Notes under the pieces: generated by a model
Seen by the model: the letters and a program-made list of their open reading frames with translations, nothing else
Database searches by the model: none
Told to the model about the DNA's origin: nothing
Shown here: positions 1 to 5,213 of the stretch, piece after piece
Numbering within the stretch: the first letter of the stretch is position 1
How the letters are laid out: each line of letters starts with the position of its first letter
Source: Mycobacterium sp.
Lineage (GTDB): Bacteria; Actinomycetota; Actinomycetes; Mycobacteriales; Mycobacteriaceae
Assembly (NCBI GenBank): GCA_029256565.1
Contig: JAQSXQ010000654.1
Coordinates: 1 to 5,434 of the forward strand
Length of the DNA stretch: 5,434 bases
Direction of reading: 5' to 3'
Translations under genes and position numbers: made by a program

Positions 1-102
1 CACTACATCGACACCGCGCCGCTGGAGCCGATCCTCCGGCGGTGGCTTCCGAGCACCGCCGGTGGTCACCTCGACACCGAAACCGAGAAGGGAACGTCAT
101 GA
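1..102 (+). CDS. C-terminal fragment of an upstream gene, possibly an ArsR-type regulator
   Basis: The first reading frame is open from the window edge to a TGA at 100-102, giving 33 residues; the gene begins outside the window. Its stop overlaps the ATG of the following VOC gene as ATGA, the usual sign of translational coupling, so it is probably a real gene end and the first member of an operon. The visible stretch HYIDTAPLEPILRRWL, followed by a polar tail, resembles the end of some actinobacterial ArsR/SmtB-like winged-helix regulators, in which an HYLN-x-P-type strand is followed by a helix ending in RW. Such regulators are often found beside small VOC genes. The regulator assignment is inference from a very short piece. 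That a gene ends here is much better supported. Confidence 0.5.
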   Translation, partial: HYIDTAPLEPILRRWLPSTAGGHLDTETEKGTS

Positions 103-488
103 AGATCAACCTGACCAGCATGCTCGTCGACGACCAGGACAAGGCGCTGCGGTTCTACACCGAGGTCCTCGGCTTCACCCCGAAACACGACATCCCCATG
201 GGGCAGCACCGGTGGATCACCGTGGTCTCCCCCGAAGATCCCGACGGCACCGAACTGGTCCTCGAACCAGACGAGCACCCGGCCGCCAAGACGTTCAAGG
301 ATGCCCTGATGACCGACGGCATCCCGTTCACGTCCTTCGCCGTCGACGACGTGCGCGCCGAGTGCGAACGGTTGCGCGGGCTCGGGGTGCGATTCACCCA
401 GGAGCCCACCGACATGGGGAACGTGACGACCGCGGTACTCGACGACACGTGCGGCAATCTCGTCCAGATCGCGCAGATGATCGCCTAG
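99..488 (+). CDS. VOC family (glyoxalase/bleomycin-resistance fold) protein
   Basis: This encodes a 129-residue protein of the vicinal oxygen chelate superfamily. Seen in the sequence: an N-terminal strand and helix with VDDQDKALRFYTEVLGF (about residues 10-26), a WITVVSPEDPDGTELVLEP strand pair (39-57) with Glu in the usual metal-ligand region, a second half-repeat (FAVDDVRAECERLRGLGV), and the closing DTCGNLVQIAQ (about 116-126). The length fits a single two-module VOC domain. ATG 99 is chosen because GAGAAGGGA lies just upstream and the upstream gene's stop overlaps it; the longer frame from 42 adds non-conserved residues. The S4-domain gene follows after about 13 bases, so the three genes probably share a transcript. 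VOC proteins include glyoxalases, dioxygenases, epimerases and drug-binding resistance proteins. The substrate cannot be told from sequence. Confidence 0.9.
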   Translation: MKINLTSMLVDDQDKALRFYTEVLGFTPKHDIPMGQHRWITVVSPEDPDGTELVLEPDEHPAAKTFKDALMTDGIPFTSFAVDDVRAECERLRGLGVRFTQEPTDMGNVTTAVLDDTCGNLVQIAQMIA

Positions 489-501
489 CCACGGGAGCAT
501 G

Positions 502-873
502 ATGGACCCCGTGGATTCGACCCGTGTTGATCGGTGGTTGTGGGCGGTCCGGCTGTCCAAGACGCGACCGGACGCGGCCTCGGCCTGCCGCGGTGGACAC
601 GTGCGGGTCAACGACCGACTGGCGAAGCCGGCGACCATGGTCTCGCCCGGCGACCAGGTGCGGGCTCGAGTCGGCACCACTCGCATCGTCGAGGTGGTCA
701 GGGTCATCCAGAAGCGAGTCGGCGCAGCAGACGCCGTGACCTGCTACCTCGACAGGACTCCCCCGCCGCCGCCGACCGCTACGGTTCCGGTGGCCGCTCG
801 CGATCGCGGCGCGGGTAGACCCACGAAGCGTGACCGGCGGGTACTCGACAGGTGGCGGGCCAGCCAAATGTGA
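502..873 (+). CDS. S4-domain RNA-binding protein, Hsp15 (HslR)-like
   Basis: This encodes a 123-residue protein with an N-terminal S4 RNA-binding domain: TRVDRWLWAVRLSKTRPDA (about residues 7-25), then the helix-turn motif GGHVRVND (31-38) and KPATMVSPGD (42-51). This is the Hsp15/YrfH arrangement. Hsp15 of E. coli binds 50S subunits carrying stalled nascent chains, so a ribosome-rescue role is plausible by family. A five-proline run (87-91) links the S4 domain to a basic tail (DRGAGRPTKRDRRVLDRWR) typical of this family. Three in-frame starts lie close together: ATG 499, ATG 502 and GTG 511. GGGAG at 493-497 sits 4 bases before ATG 502 and only 1 before ATG 499, so 502 is preferred; the start is uncertain by a few residues. 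It is probably co-transcribed with the VOC gene and converges on the next gene. Confidence 0.9.
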   Translation: MDPVDSTRVDRWLWAVRLSKTRPDAASACRGGHVRVNDRLAKPATMVSPGDQVRARVGTTRIVEVVRVIQKRVGAADAVTCYLDRTPPPPPTATVPVAARDRGAGRPTKRDRRVLDRWRASQM

Positions 874-899
874 GCGGCGGCAGCCAGTTTCGTGCCGAA

Positions 900-1208
900 C
901 TACTTCGCTTGCCGCGGGTCCGGCACGGGCACGTCTGCTTCCCACCTGGCGCGACGCTGGTCGACGGACTGTTCCCACCACGGCGGCGTGCCGCGTTCCC
1001 CCAGTGCGACCTTGACCGCCTGGACGCCGGCACGGGCCGCTGACTCCTCGTCGGTGCCCTTCGTCCGTTTCACCTCCCTGCGCCATGACATCAGCGTGGC
1101 GACCAGTTCGGTGCGTCGATCCTCCGGGATCGACGGGTCCGTCGCGCGCCACCGGCGGCCGTCGATGACGTAGTAGTGCCCGTCTTCGGTGAGTGGAGGT
1201 TGGCCCAC
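900..1208 (-). CDS. Small conserved actinobacterial protein of unknown function (VIDGRRWR family)
   Basis: This encodes a 102-residue soluble protein with no signal peptide or membrane segment. It has an N-terminal YYVIDGRRWRATDPSIP segment, a basic helical middle (LVATLMSWRREVKRTK) and a conserved-looking end, VKVALGERGTPPWWEQ followed by RRARWE. From memory, small actinobacterial proteins with this GRRWR...ALGERG...WWE pattern are widespread; some carry the label 'biopolymer transporter Tol', for which I see no support here. The start is GTG 1208: an in-frame TAG lies 12 bases upstream, and no other start codon precedes the conserved segment. No Shine-Dalgarno is visible; instead TAGACT (1215-1220, minus strand) lies six bases before the GTG, fitting a leaderless message. 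The gene ends 26 bases from the convergent S4 gene and is divergent from the next gene. Confidence 0.8.
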   Translation of the reverse strand: MGQPPLTEDGHYYVIDGRRWRATDPSIPEDRRTELVATLMSWRREVKRTKGTDEESAARAGVQAVKVALGERGTPPWWEQSVDQRRARWEADVPVPDPRQAK

Positions 1209-1214
1209 CCGGCG

Positions 1215-1220
1215 AGTCTA
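1215..1220 (-). promoter_or_regulatory. Putative -10 box (TAGACT) for leaderless transcription of the 1208 gene
   Basis: Read on the minus strand, TAGACT matches the actinobacterial -10 pattern TANNNT and is followed by six bases (CGCCGG) and then the GTG start. This is the spacing expected when transcription starts at the first base of the start codon. No good -35 element is seen 16-18 bases upstream. The call is inference from position and motif only. Confidence 0.4.
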
Positions 1221-1249
1221 GGCGGCAGGCGAACCCGGCCCCGGGATGG

Positions 1250-1269
1250 TTGTATAGCGGTCGATACAA
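1250..1269. promoter_or_regulatory. Operator-like inverted repeat TTGTAT-N8-ATACAA
   Basis: Two exact 6-base inverted arms, TTGTAT (1250-1255) and ATACAA (1264-1269), flank the 8-base spacer AGCGGTCG. The site lies in the ~100-base gap between two divergent genes, 43 bases before the plus-strand ATG at 1313. It is A/T-rich inside very G/C-rich sequence. Size and symmetry fit the operator of a dimeric helix-turn-helix repressor (TetR-, MarR- or PadR-like) and could overlap promoter elements for either gene. No regulator gene is adjacent within the window. Confidence 0.5.
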
Positions 1270-1312
1270 AACCGGATTCGCCGGCGTCCGCCGGCACGAA
1301 GGAAGGATGGCG

Positions 1313-1954
1313 ATGAGCTACTCGATCATCGGCTCGGGAAACATCGGATCGGCCGTGGCGCGTGCGTTCGCCCGCATCGACGTGCCGGTCCGCGTCGCGA
1401 ACGCGCGCGGGGTCGAGGCCGTCGCACCTCTGGTCGAGGACATCGGCCCGCAGGTCGAGCCCGCGGAACTGTCGGACGCGCTCGCCGCCGACGTCGTGAT
1501 CCTCGCCGTGCCGTTCGAGGCGGTCCAGGGATTGGCCCAACGCGTGCCGGATTGGAGCGGACGGATCATCGTCGACGCCACGAACGCCATCGACTACACC
1601 GACTTCTCCCCTGCCGACCTCGGCGGTCGACCGTCGTCGGATCTGGTCTCGGACTGGGCCACCAACGCCCGCGTGGTCAAGGCCTTCGGACACACCTGGG
1701 CCCGCGTGCTGGCGCGCGAGCCAGGAGACGGCCGCGGAGGCCGCCGCGTTCTGTTCCTCTCCGGGAACGACGCCGACGCCAACGCCGAGATCGCCGCCCT
1801 CATCGACCGCATGGGATTCGAACCAATCGATCTGGGCCGCAACGACCGAGGTGGGCTCCTTCAGCAGTTCGGCGGTCCGCTGACCACGCGGAGCTTCGTG
1901 TCCCAAGCAATCGGCGGATCGAGCCCGGCGGAGATGGACCTCGTCGATCCGTGA
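1313..1954 (+). CDS. NAD(P)-binding Rossmann oxidoreductase, NADPH:F420 reductase-like
   Basis: This encodes a 213-residue cytoplasmic protein. Its N-terminal Rossmann motif SIIGSGNIGSAVARAF has glycines at 7, 9 and 12. NAR at 30-32 lies where this family usually recognises the NADP phosphate. VVILAVPF (61-68) and IIVDATNAIDY (85-95) follow, then VVKAFGHTWA (121-130), all characteristic of the NADP_oxidoreductase/F420-dependent family (Fno/NPD-like). The length is close to that of Fno, which transfers hydride between NADPH and coenzyme F420. Many actinobacterial homologues are annotated this way without testing, and others could reduce different substrates. AAGGAAGG at 1299-1306 abuts ATG 1307 but lies six bases before ATG 1313, so 1313 is chosen. 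An operator-like palindrome upstream suggests regulated expression. Confidence 0.88.
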   Translation: MSYSIIGSGNIGSAVARAFARIDVPVRVANARGVEAVAPLVEDIGPQVEPAELSDALAADVVILAVPFEAVQGLAQRVPDWSGRIIVDATNAIDYTDFSPADLGGRPSSDLVSDWATNARVVKAFGHTWARVLAREPGDGRGGRRVLFLSGNDADANAEIAALIDRMGFEPIDLGRNDRGGLLQQFGGPLTTRSFVSQAIGGSSPAEMDLVDP

Positions 1955-2030
1955 CGAAGCCACGCGGTCGAAGCGACGGCGAAGTGCGCCGCGGGTGAAT
2001 AAACGACCGAGAACGGGTAACGCTGAGTGC

Positions 2031-2156
2031 ATGACGACACCCGAGTCCAACGACCCCGAACAGCAGGAGCGGAACCCCGCAGGCGATGTGCCCGCGGCGA
2101 ATCCTGCGTACTCGACGCCACCGTCGGACGGTCTTCCCGACGCCGAGACCGACTGA
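2031..2156 (+). CDS. Small acidic, proline-rich 41-residue protein (hypothetical)
   Basis: An ATG at 2031 opens a 41-codon frame ending in TGA at 2154-2156. The product is rich in Pro, Asp, Glu and Asn, with stretches such as NDPEQQERNP, PAYSTPPSDG and the acidic end PDAETD. It has no hydrophobic segment and is predicted by eye to be disordered. About three quarters of third codon positions are G or C, as in neighbouring genes. It lies 76 bases after the Rossmann gene and 15 bases before the next ORF, so the two small ORFs may be expressed together. The Shine-Dalgarno is weak: GGGTAA at 2015-2020 is too far from the start and might instead be a -10 element of an alternative sigma factor. I do not recognise a family. 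Confidence 0.5.
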   Translation: MTTPESNDPEQQERNPAGDVPAANPAYSTPPSDGLPDAETD

Positions 2157-2171
2157 ACCGACGCCTTCGTC

Positions 2172-2411
2172 ATGGAACCCCTCAGCGACGGCAGTCAGTG
2201 GGAAGTGGTGACCGCGAAGCCGGTGAACCGCGGTGACGCGGACGACGGCGCGTCGGAGGACGTCGTCGTCCGCGGCCCCGAGGACGAGTGTCGCCGCGTC
2301 TTCGCCGACACGGTGGCGGTCGCGGCCGCAGAAGGCTACCAATACGTCGTGCTGCGTTCCGGGGGTCAGGACGTGGACTCCTGGCCCCCGCTCACCGGCT
2401 GGACCTGCTAG
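2172..2411 (+). CDS. Small hypothetical protein, 79 residues
   Basis: The ATG at 2172 gives a 79-residue protein. After a polar, Asp-rich N-terminal part (about residues 1-30), a compact region follows: strand VVVRGP, a helix over EDECRRVFADTVAVAAAEG, and strand YQYVVLRSGGQ. It ends WPPLTGWTC, with a terminal cysteine. This looks like a small alpha/beta domain, and third positions are G/C-rich, which argues for a real gene. There are no membrane segments. No clear Shine-Dalgarno precedes the start; translation may be coupled to the preceding 41-codon ORF, whose stop is 15 bases away. I do not recognise the family and assign no function. Confidence 0.68.
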   Translation: MEPLSDGSQWEVVTAKPVNRGDADDGASEDVVVRGPEDECRRVFADTVAVAAAEGYQYVVLRSGGQDVDSWPPLTGWTC

Positions 2412-2465
2412 GCGCGCTGCGTTTTTCGGACGTTTCATACAGCCGATCCCGGCAATTTCCCCCAC

Positions 2466-3324
2466 GTGTCTCAACCATGGGAATGCGCAATCGTCGGCGC
2501 GGGAGCCGCCGGCCTGAGCGCCGCCCTCGTCCTCGGACGAGCCCGCAGACGGGTCGTCGTCATCGACGCCGGCCACCAGAGCAACCGCGCGTCACCGACG
2601 ATCGGTGGGCTGCTCGGCTACGACCAACGCTCACCCGCGGATCTGTACGCCCAGGGGCGAGCCGAGCTGGCCGCCTATCCGTCCGTCGAGTTCCGCACCG
2701 GCGAGGTCGTGCGCGGCAGCTCCGTCGACGACGGCCACCTACTGGAACTGGCCGACGGTGAAACCCTCACCGCACGTAGGGTTCTCTTGGCCACCGGGAT
2801 GAAGTACAACCCGCCGGACCTTCCGGGGATCGGTGAGCTGTGGGGATCGTCGGTCTTCCAGTGCCCGTTCTGTCACGGCTGGGAGATGCGGGACAAGCGC
2901 TTGGCCGCTCTGGCGTCCGGCGAAGAACTCCGAGCAGCTCCGGATGCTGCAGGTCGCCAAGGTCGAAGTGGAGCAGCGACGCGTCGTGGAACTGGCAAGC
3001 GACGACGGCCGGCTCACGCACGTCGTCTTCACCGACGGAGACCGGCTCGAGCGCGACGGCTTGCTCGTCGAGGCGCCGCTGAGCCAGCGCTCCCGGCTGA
3101 GTGAGATGTTGGGCGTCCAGAGTGCTTCCTCGCAGCCGTCGCCGGACGCGGTCCACGTCGACAAGATGCACCGGTCGAGCGTTCCGACCGTATTCGCTGC
3201 CGGGGACGTCTGTACGAAGCAACCACATCTAGCCGACGCGATCTCGGCAGGTTCGCAGGCGGCGATGATCATCGTCCAGAGCCTGCTGTCCGACGACTTC
3301 GGCCTGCCCTACCCGCCGGCGTGA
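2466..3324 (+). pseudogene. Broken thioredoxin-reductase-like FAD/NAD(P) oxidoreductase, frameshifted with internal deletion
   Basis: Two overlapping frames together encode one flavoprotein of the NAD(P)/FAD-dependent (thioredoxin reductase-like) family. The first frame, from GTG 2466, carries the FAD motif AIVGAGAAGLSAALVLG (8-24), a VVVIDAG strand end, the ATG motif (109-111) and the redox-type motif QCPFCHGWE with cysteines 133 and 136. After RLAALASGE (near 2922) it goes out of frame and runs as nonsense to 3104. The family signature resumes one frame over, from about 2926, with RMLQVAKVEVEQRRVVELA, then GLLVEAPLSQRSRL and the second FAD motif FAAGDVCTKQPHLADAISAG, ending at 3324. Joined, they give about 285 residues against roughly 300-330 in the family, so about 25-40 residues are lost where the NAD(P)H-binding motif belongs. 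A sequencing error could explain a shift but not the missing domain. No Shine-Dalgarno precedes the GTG. Confidence 0.8.
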
Positions 3325-3764
3325 CCAACGGTCGGTGACGCAGGCAGCAGCACGTCGAGTACCTCGAGTTCCGTTCGGCTGACCCACGACGGGTTGGCCT
3401 GCTGCGGCGACCGGAAGACCTCCATCGTGCGCAGTGCGGCCACGGCTGCCAACTCCGCCGCGGTCACCGGATCGTCGAAGAGTCCGATCTCGGTCGGAAC
3501 GTGCAGTCCGTCGTCTTCGGCATACGGCCTGCCGGTGATTCGGCCTGCGCCCCAGACCCCGCGCCGGGGGTGCGCCGACACCCAGAACAGCACGCGCTGA
3601 CCGGCTTCCATCAACCGCGAACGGTAGTTGTCGGCGATGCACCAGGACGTCTTCGCCCGGCCCGCAGCGACCATCGGGTCGACCGCGGTCAACCGTGGGT
3701 TGCACTTGATGACCCAGGCGCCGAGCGTCTGCTCGGTCACGGGCCGCGAGGGCGAGGTCGTCAC
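3309..3764 (-). CDS. EVE-domain-like protein
   Basis: From the chosen start this is a 151-residue soluble protein. It opens with LGAWVIKCNP (14-23), followed by WCIADNYRSRL (41-51), VLFWVSAHPRRGVWGAGRI (58-76) and a later NPSWVSRTELEVLD. The W-V-I-K-x-N-P opening and the F-W-V-S...G-x-W-G-x-G core are hallmarks of the EVE domain, a PUA-like fold that in characterised members binds modified nucleobases in RNA or DNA. The target here is unknown. The frame could start at ATG 3833, but that would overlap the preceding small ORF by 56 bases and add a non-conserved leader. GTG 3764, 13 bases after that ORF's stop, is preferred; GTG 3740 is also possible. Its stop (TAG at 3309-3311) overlaps the 3' end of the convergent flavoprotein pseudogene by 16 bases. 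Confidence 0.72.
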   Translation of the reverse strand: MTTSPSRPVTEQTLGAWVIKCNPRLTAVDPMVAAGRAKTSWCIADNYRSRLMEAGQRVLFWVSAHPRRGVWGAGRITGRPYAEDDGLHVPTEIGLFDDPVTAAELAAVAALRTMEVFRSPQQANPSWVSRTELEVLDVLLPASPTVGHAGG

Positions 3765-3777
3765 CGGCCGAACGCAC

Positions 3778-3915
3778 TCAGCCCCGCTCGATGGGCCCAG
3801 GGTCGCCCAGCGGCGGTGACGCCGTTCCACCATCCTCGGGCTGGAATTCCGCCGAGCCGTCGTCCTCCTCAGCCGTCAGGTGTTCTTCGTGCCGCTGATT
3901 CGTGGGATCGGTCAT
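3778..3915 (-). CDS. Small acidic 45-residue protein (hypothetical)
   Basis: ATG 3915 on the minus strand opens a 45-codon frame ending with TGA at 3778-3780. A strong Shine-Dalgarno, GGAAGGG, lies about six bases upstream, the best in the window, and makes this start more convincing than the longer in-frame start at 3969. The product is hydrophilic, acidic and probably disordered, with EEDDG, EFQPEDGG and PPLGDPGP stretches and no hydrophobic segment. It lies 67 bases after the VOC gene and 13 bases before the preferred EVE-domain start, so the three may form one operon. A hairpin sits just upstream of the ribosome binding site. No family is recognised. Confidence 0.62.
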   Translation of the reverse strand: MTDPTNQRHEEHLTAEEDDGSAEFQPEDGGTASPPLGDPGPIERG

Positions 3916-3936
3916 GTCGCGCCCTTCCGGTTGGTA

Positions 3937-3957
3937 GCGACCGGCGTACCCGGTCGC
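3937..3957 (-). promoter_or_regulatory. Perfect 8-bp hairpin just upstream of a ribosome binding site
   Basis: The arms GCGACCGG (3937-3944) and CCGGTCGC (3950-3957) pair exactly around a 5-base loop. On the minus-strand transcript the hairpin lies between the VOC stop codon (3983) and the Shine-Dalgarno of the 45-residue ORF, ending about six bases before that GGAAGGG begins. No U-run follows, so it is not a standard intrinsic terminator. It could stabilise or pause an mRNA, modulate translation of the small ORF, or serve as a 21-base DNA operator. The function is inferred, but the pairing is plain in the sequence. Confidence 0.5.
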
Positions 3958-3982
3958 CGTTCCTGCCAACCCGGTCTCTTGC

Positions 3983-4420
3983 TCAGTCCAGGCAGAACTC
4001 GTTGCCCTCCGGATCGGCGAGCACGATGTGGCCGGCGGTCAACGGCGGCTCCGGCTCCTGTCGGCCGATGCGCGTCGCGCCCACCGCCACCAGTCGAGCG
4101 CATACGGCCTCCAACGCCACCATGCGCTCCTCGCCCGTCAGCTCCGGGGCTGCGCGCACGTCGAGGTGGACGCGGTTCTTCGCGGCCTTGCCCTCCGGGA
4201 CGCGCTGGAAGAAGATACGCGGCCCCGATCCCTCGGGATCGATCAGCGCCGACGCGTCGTTGCGGTGCTCCGGCGGAACCCCCATCGATTCCAGCGCTGC
4301 GTCCCAGGTGTCGAACCCGGGGGGTGGAGCCTGCACCTGGTACCCCAGCACCTCGGCCCAGAATGCGGCCAGCGCGGCGGGGTCGGCGCAGTCGAACGTC
4401 ACCTGAATCTCACGGGACAC
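3983..4420 (-). CDS. VOC family protein (glyoxalase-like domain)
   Basis: This encodes a 145-residue protein of the actinobacterial 'glyoxalase-like domain' type of VOC fold. Seen: the N-terminal signature QVTFDCADPAALAAFWAEVLGY (about residues 6-27), IFFQRVPEGKAAKNRVHLDVRA in the middle, with His in the usual ligand position at the start of the second half, and the closing ADPEGNEFCLD (135-145). The start is GTG 4420: an in-frame TAG overlaps the ribosome-binding region (4430-4432), so no earlier start is possible. AGGAC lies about seven bases upstream. It is unrelated in detail to the VOC protein at the left of the window. It heads a probable minus-strand operon with the small acidic ORF and the EVE gene, and is divergent from the hydrolase. 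The substrate is unknown. Confidence 0.88.
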   Translation of the reverse strand: MSREIQVTFDCADPAALAAFWAEVLGYQVQAPPPGFDTWDAALESMGVPPEHRNDASALIDPEGSGPRIFFQRVPEGKAAKNRVHLDVRAAPELTGEERMVALEAVCARLVAVGATRIGRQEPEPPLTAGHIVLADPEGNEFCLD

Positions 4421-4423
4421 GAA

Positions 4424-4457
4424 GCAGTCCTATCGTCATGGTCGTCCTTTCGTCATG
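4424..4457 (-). repeat. Two adjacent 17-bp direct repeats, each with an ATG and an AGGAC motif
   Basis: On the minus strand CATGACGAAAGGACGAC (4457-4441) is followed directly by CATGACGATAGGACTGC (4440-4424); 14 of 17 positions match. Each unit has ATG, then AGGAC. The second AGGAC is the likely ribosome binding site of the VOC gene at 4420. The first ATG opens a 6-codon frame (MTKGRP) whose TGA overlaps the second ATG as ATGA. The second ATG runs out of frame into the VOC gene for nine codons. This is either a chance duplication of the leader or a small regulatory upstream ORF arrangement. Confidence 0.55.
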
Positions 4458-4535
4458 CCGGCCTCTTGTTCACACCGGGGGTACCCGTTACCACCGTCGG
4501 GGATTGCAATCGGGCCGCGAGGGCATTCTGGACCC
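4458..4535. promoter_or_regulatory. Divergent intergenic region between the VOC and hydrolase genes
   Basis: With the tandem repeat beside it, this gap should hold promoters for both directions. It includes two short exact palindromes, GGGTACCC (4479-4486) and ATTGCAAT (4503-4510). Just before the hydrolase GTG, CATTCT at 4524-4529 is a weak -10-like element six bases upstream, which would give a leaderless message; TTGCAA (4504-4509) resembles a -35 but is too close for standard spacing. GAGGG (4519-4523) is an alternative, rather distant, ribosome binding site. No firm promoter can be assigned. Confidence 0.3.
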
Positions 4536-5213
4536 GTGGAAACCGTCGAATTCGCCCCGGGACGCAACGCCGATCTCTACGGCGAGCCCTCTCGTCCCAC
4601 CGTGCTGCTGTGGCACGGCATGCAGACCGACGCGAGGGCGTCCGTCGGAGTGCTGGCACAACTCATCGCCGGCCACGGCCTCCACGTCGTCGCCTCCGAT
4701 TGGAACTCCCACGCCGACGACCGGGGGCGTTCGGACCTCCTGGCGTCGCTGGACTTCGCCAGGGGCTCCGGCTCGGATCCTCTGGTGCTCGTCGGGTGGT
4801 CGATGGGCGGGCTCGCGGCGGCCGACCTCACGGTGCATGCGCATCGGCTGGAGATCGACCTGACGCATACGGTGTGCCTCGCGGGCGCGTTCATGGCCGC
4901 GGGTCCGATATCGGGCCTGCACGTGACCGACAGCCTCTCCACCGAAGAGATCCGCACGCCGTTCACCCTCCTGCACGGCGCGGCCGACGACGTGGTGCCC
5001 CCGTCGGCAAGCACGGAGTTCGGGGAGGCGCTGCGCGCGGCCAGTTGGCCGGTGGAGGTCGCGATGCTGGACGCCGACCACGCCTCGATCGCAGGCGCCG
5101 CCCTCGATCCGACGGCCGACAGGTACGTCCCCGCGACCGACGGCGCGACCCGAGAGGTCGCCGCCGGAGTGGCAGCGCGCATCGCGGCCGTAATCGGGGT
5201 TCGCAACGACTAG
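4536..5213 (+). CDS. Alpha/beta hydrolase fold protein
   Basis: This encodes a 225-residue cytoplasmic alpha/beta hydrolase without a signal peptide. Seen in order: strand and oxyanion-hole region TVLLWHGMQ (22-30, HG at 27-28), HVVASDWNSHADDRGRSDL (50-68), the nucleophile elbow GWSMGG (87-92) with Ser 89, the acid region LLHGAADDVVPP (145-156) with Asp 151 or 152, and DADHASI (179-185) with His 182 as the likely catalytic base. All three triad positions are present, so it is probably an active esterase- or peptidase-like enzyme of unknown substrate. The size is that of a minimal fold with little lid. GTG 4536 is chosen because homology begins there; ATG 4455 would add a non-conserved leader and overlap the repeat upstream of the VOC gene. 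It diverges from the VOC gene, and its stop overlaps that of the permease-like gene within CTAG. Confidence 0.88.
   Translation: METVEFAPGRNADLYGEPSRPTVLLWHGMQTDARASVGVLAQLIAGHGLHVVASDWNSHADDRGRSDLLASLDFARGSGSDPLVLVGWSMGGLAAADLTVHAHRLEIDLTHTVCLAGAFMAAGPISGLHVTDSLSTEEIRTPFTLLHGAADDVVPPSASTEFGEALRAASWPVEVAMLDADHASIAGAALDPTADRYVPATDGATREVAAGVAARIAAVIGVRND

Noticed and set aside
1307..1312. ATG 1307 as the start of the Rossmann protein
   Set aside because: The AAGGAAGG ribosome binding site directly abuts this ATG with no spacing; ATG 1313 has a normal six-base gap.
1977..1991. CGGCG-AAGTG-CGCCG hairpin after the Rossmann gene as a terminator
   Set aside because: The stem is only five pairs and no T-run follows; such stems are expected by chance at this G+C content.
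1091..2173. Long minus-strand open frame opposite the Rossmann gene (360 codons)
   Set aside because: It is antisense to a gene with clear family motifs, is rich in Arg, Asp and Val as expected of a shadow frame in G/C-rich DNA, and shows no recognisable domain.
2412..2430. TTTTT run (2422-2426) after the 79-residue ORF as an intrinsic terminator
   Set aside because: No stable stem immediately precedes the T-run; the nearby GCGC repeats pair only weakly.
3501..4863. Two long overlapping plus-strand frames opposite the VOC, small ORF and EVE genes
   Set aside because: Their Arg/Pro/Ser-rich translations have no domain signature and lie antisense to genes with clear motifs; they are by-products of G/C-rich third positions.
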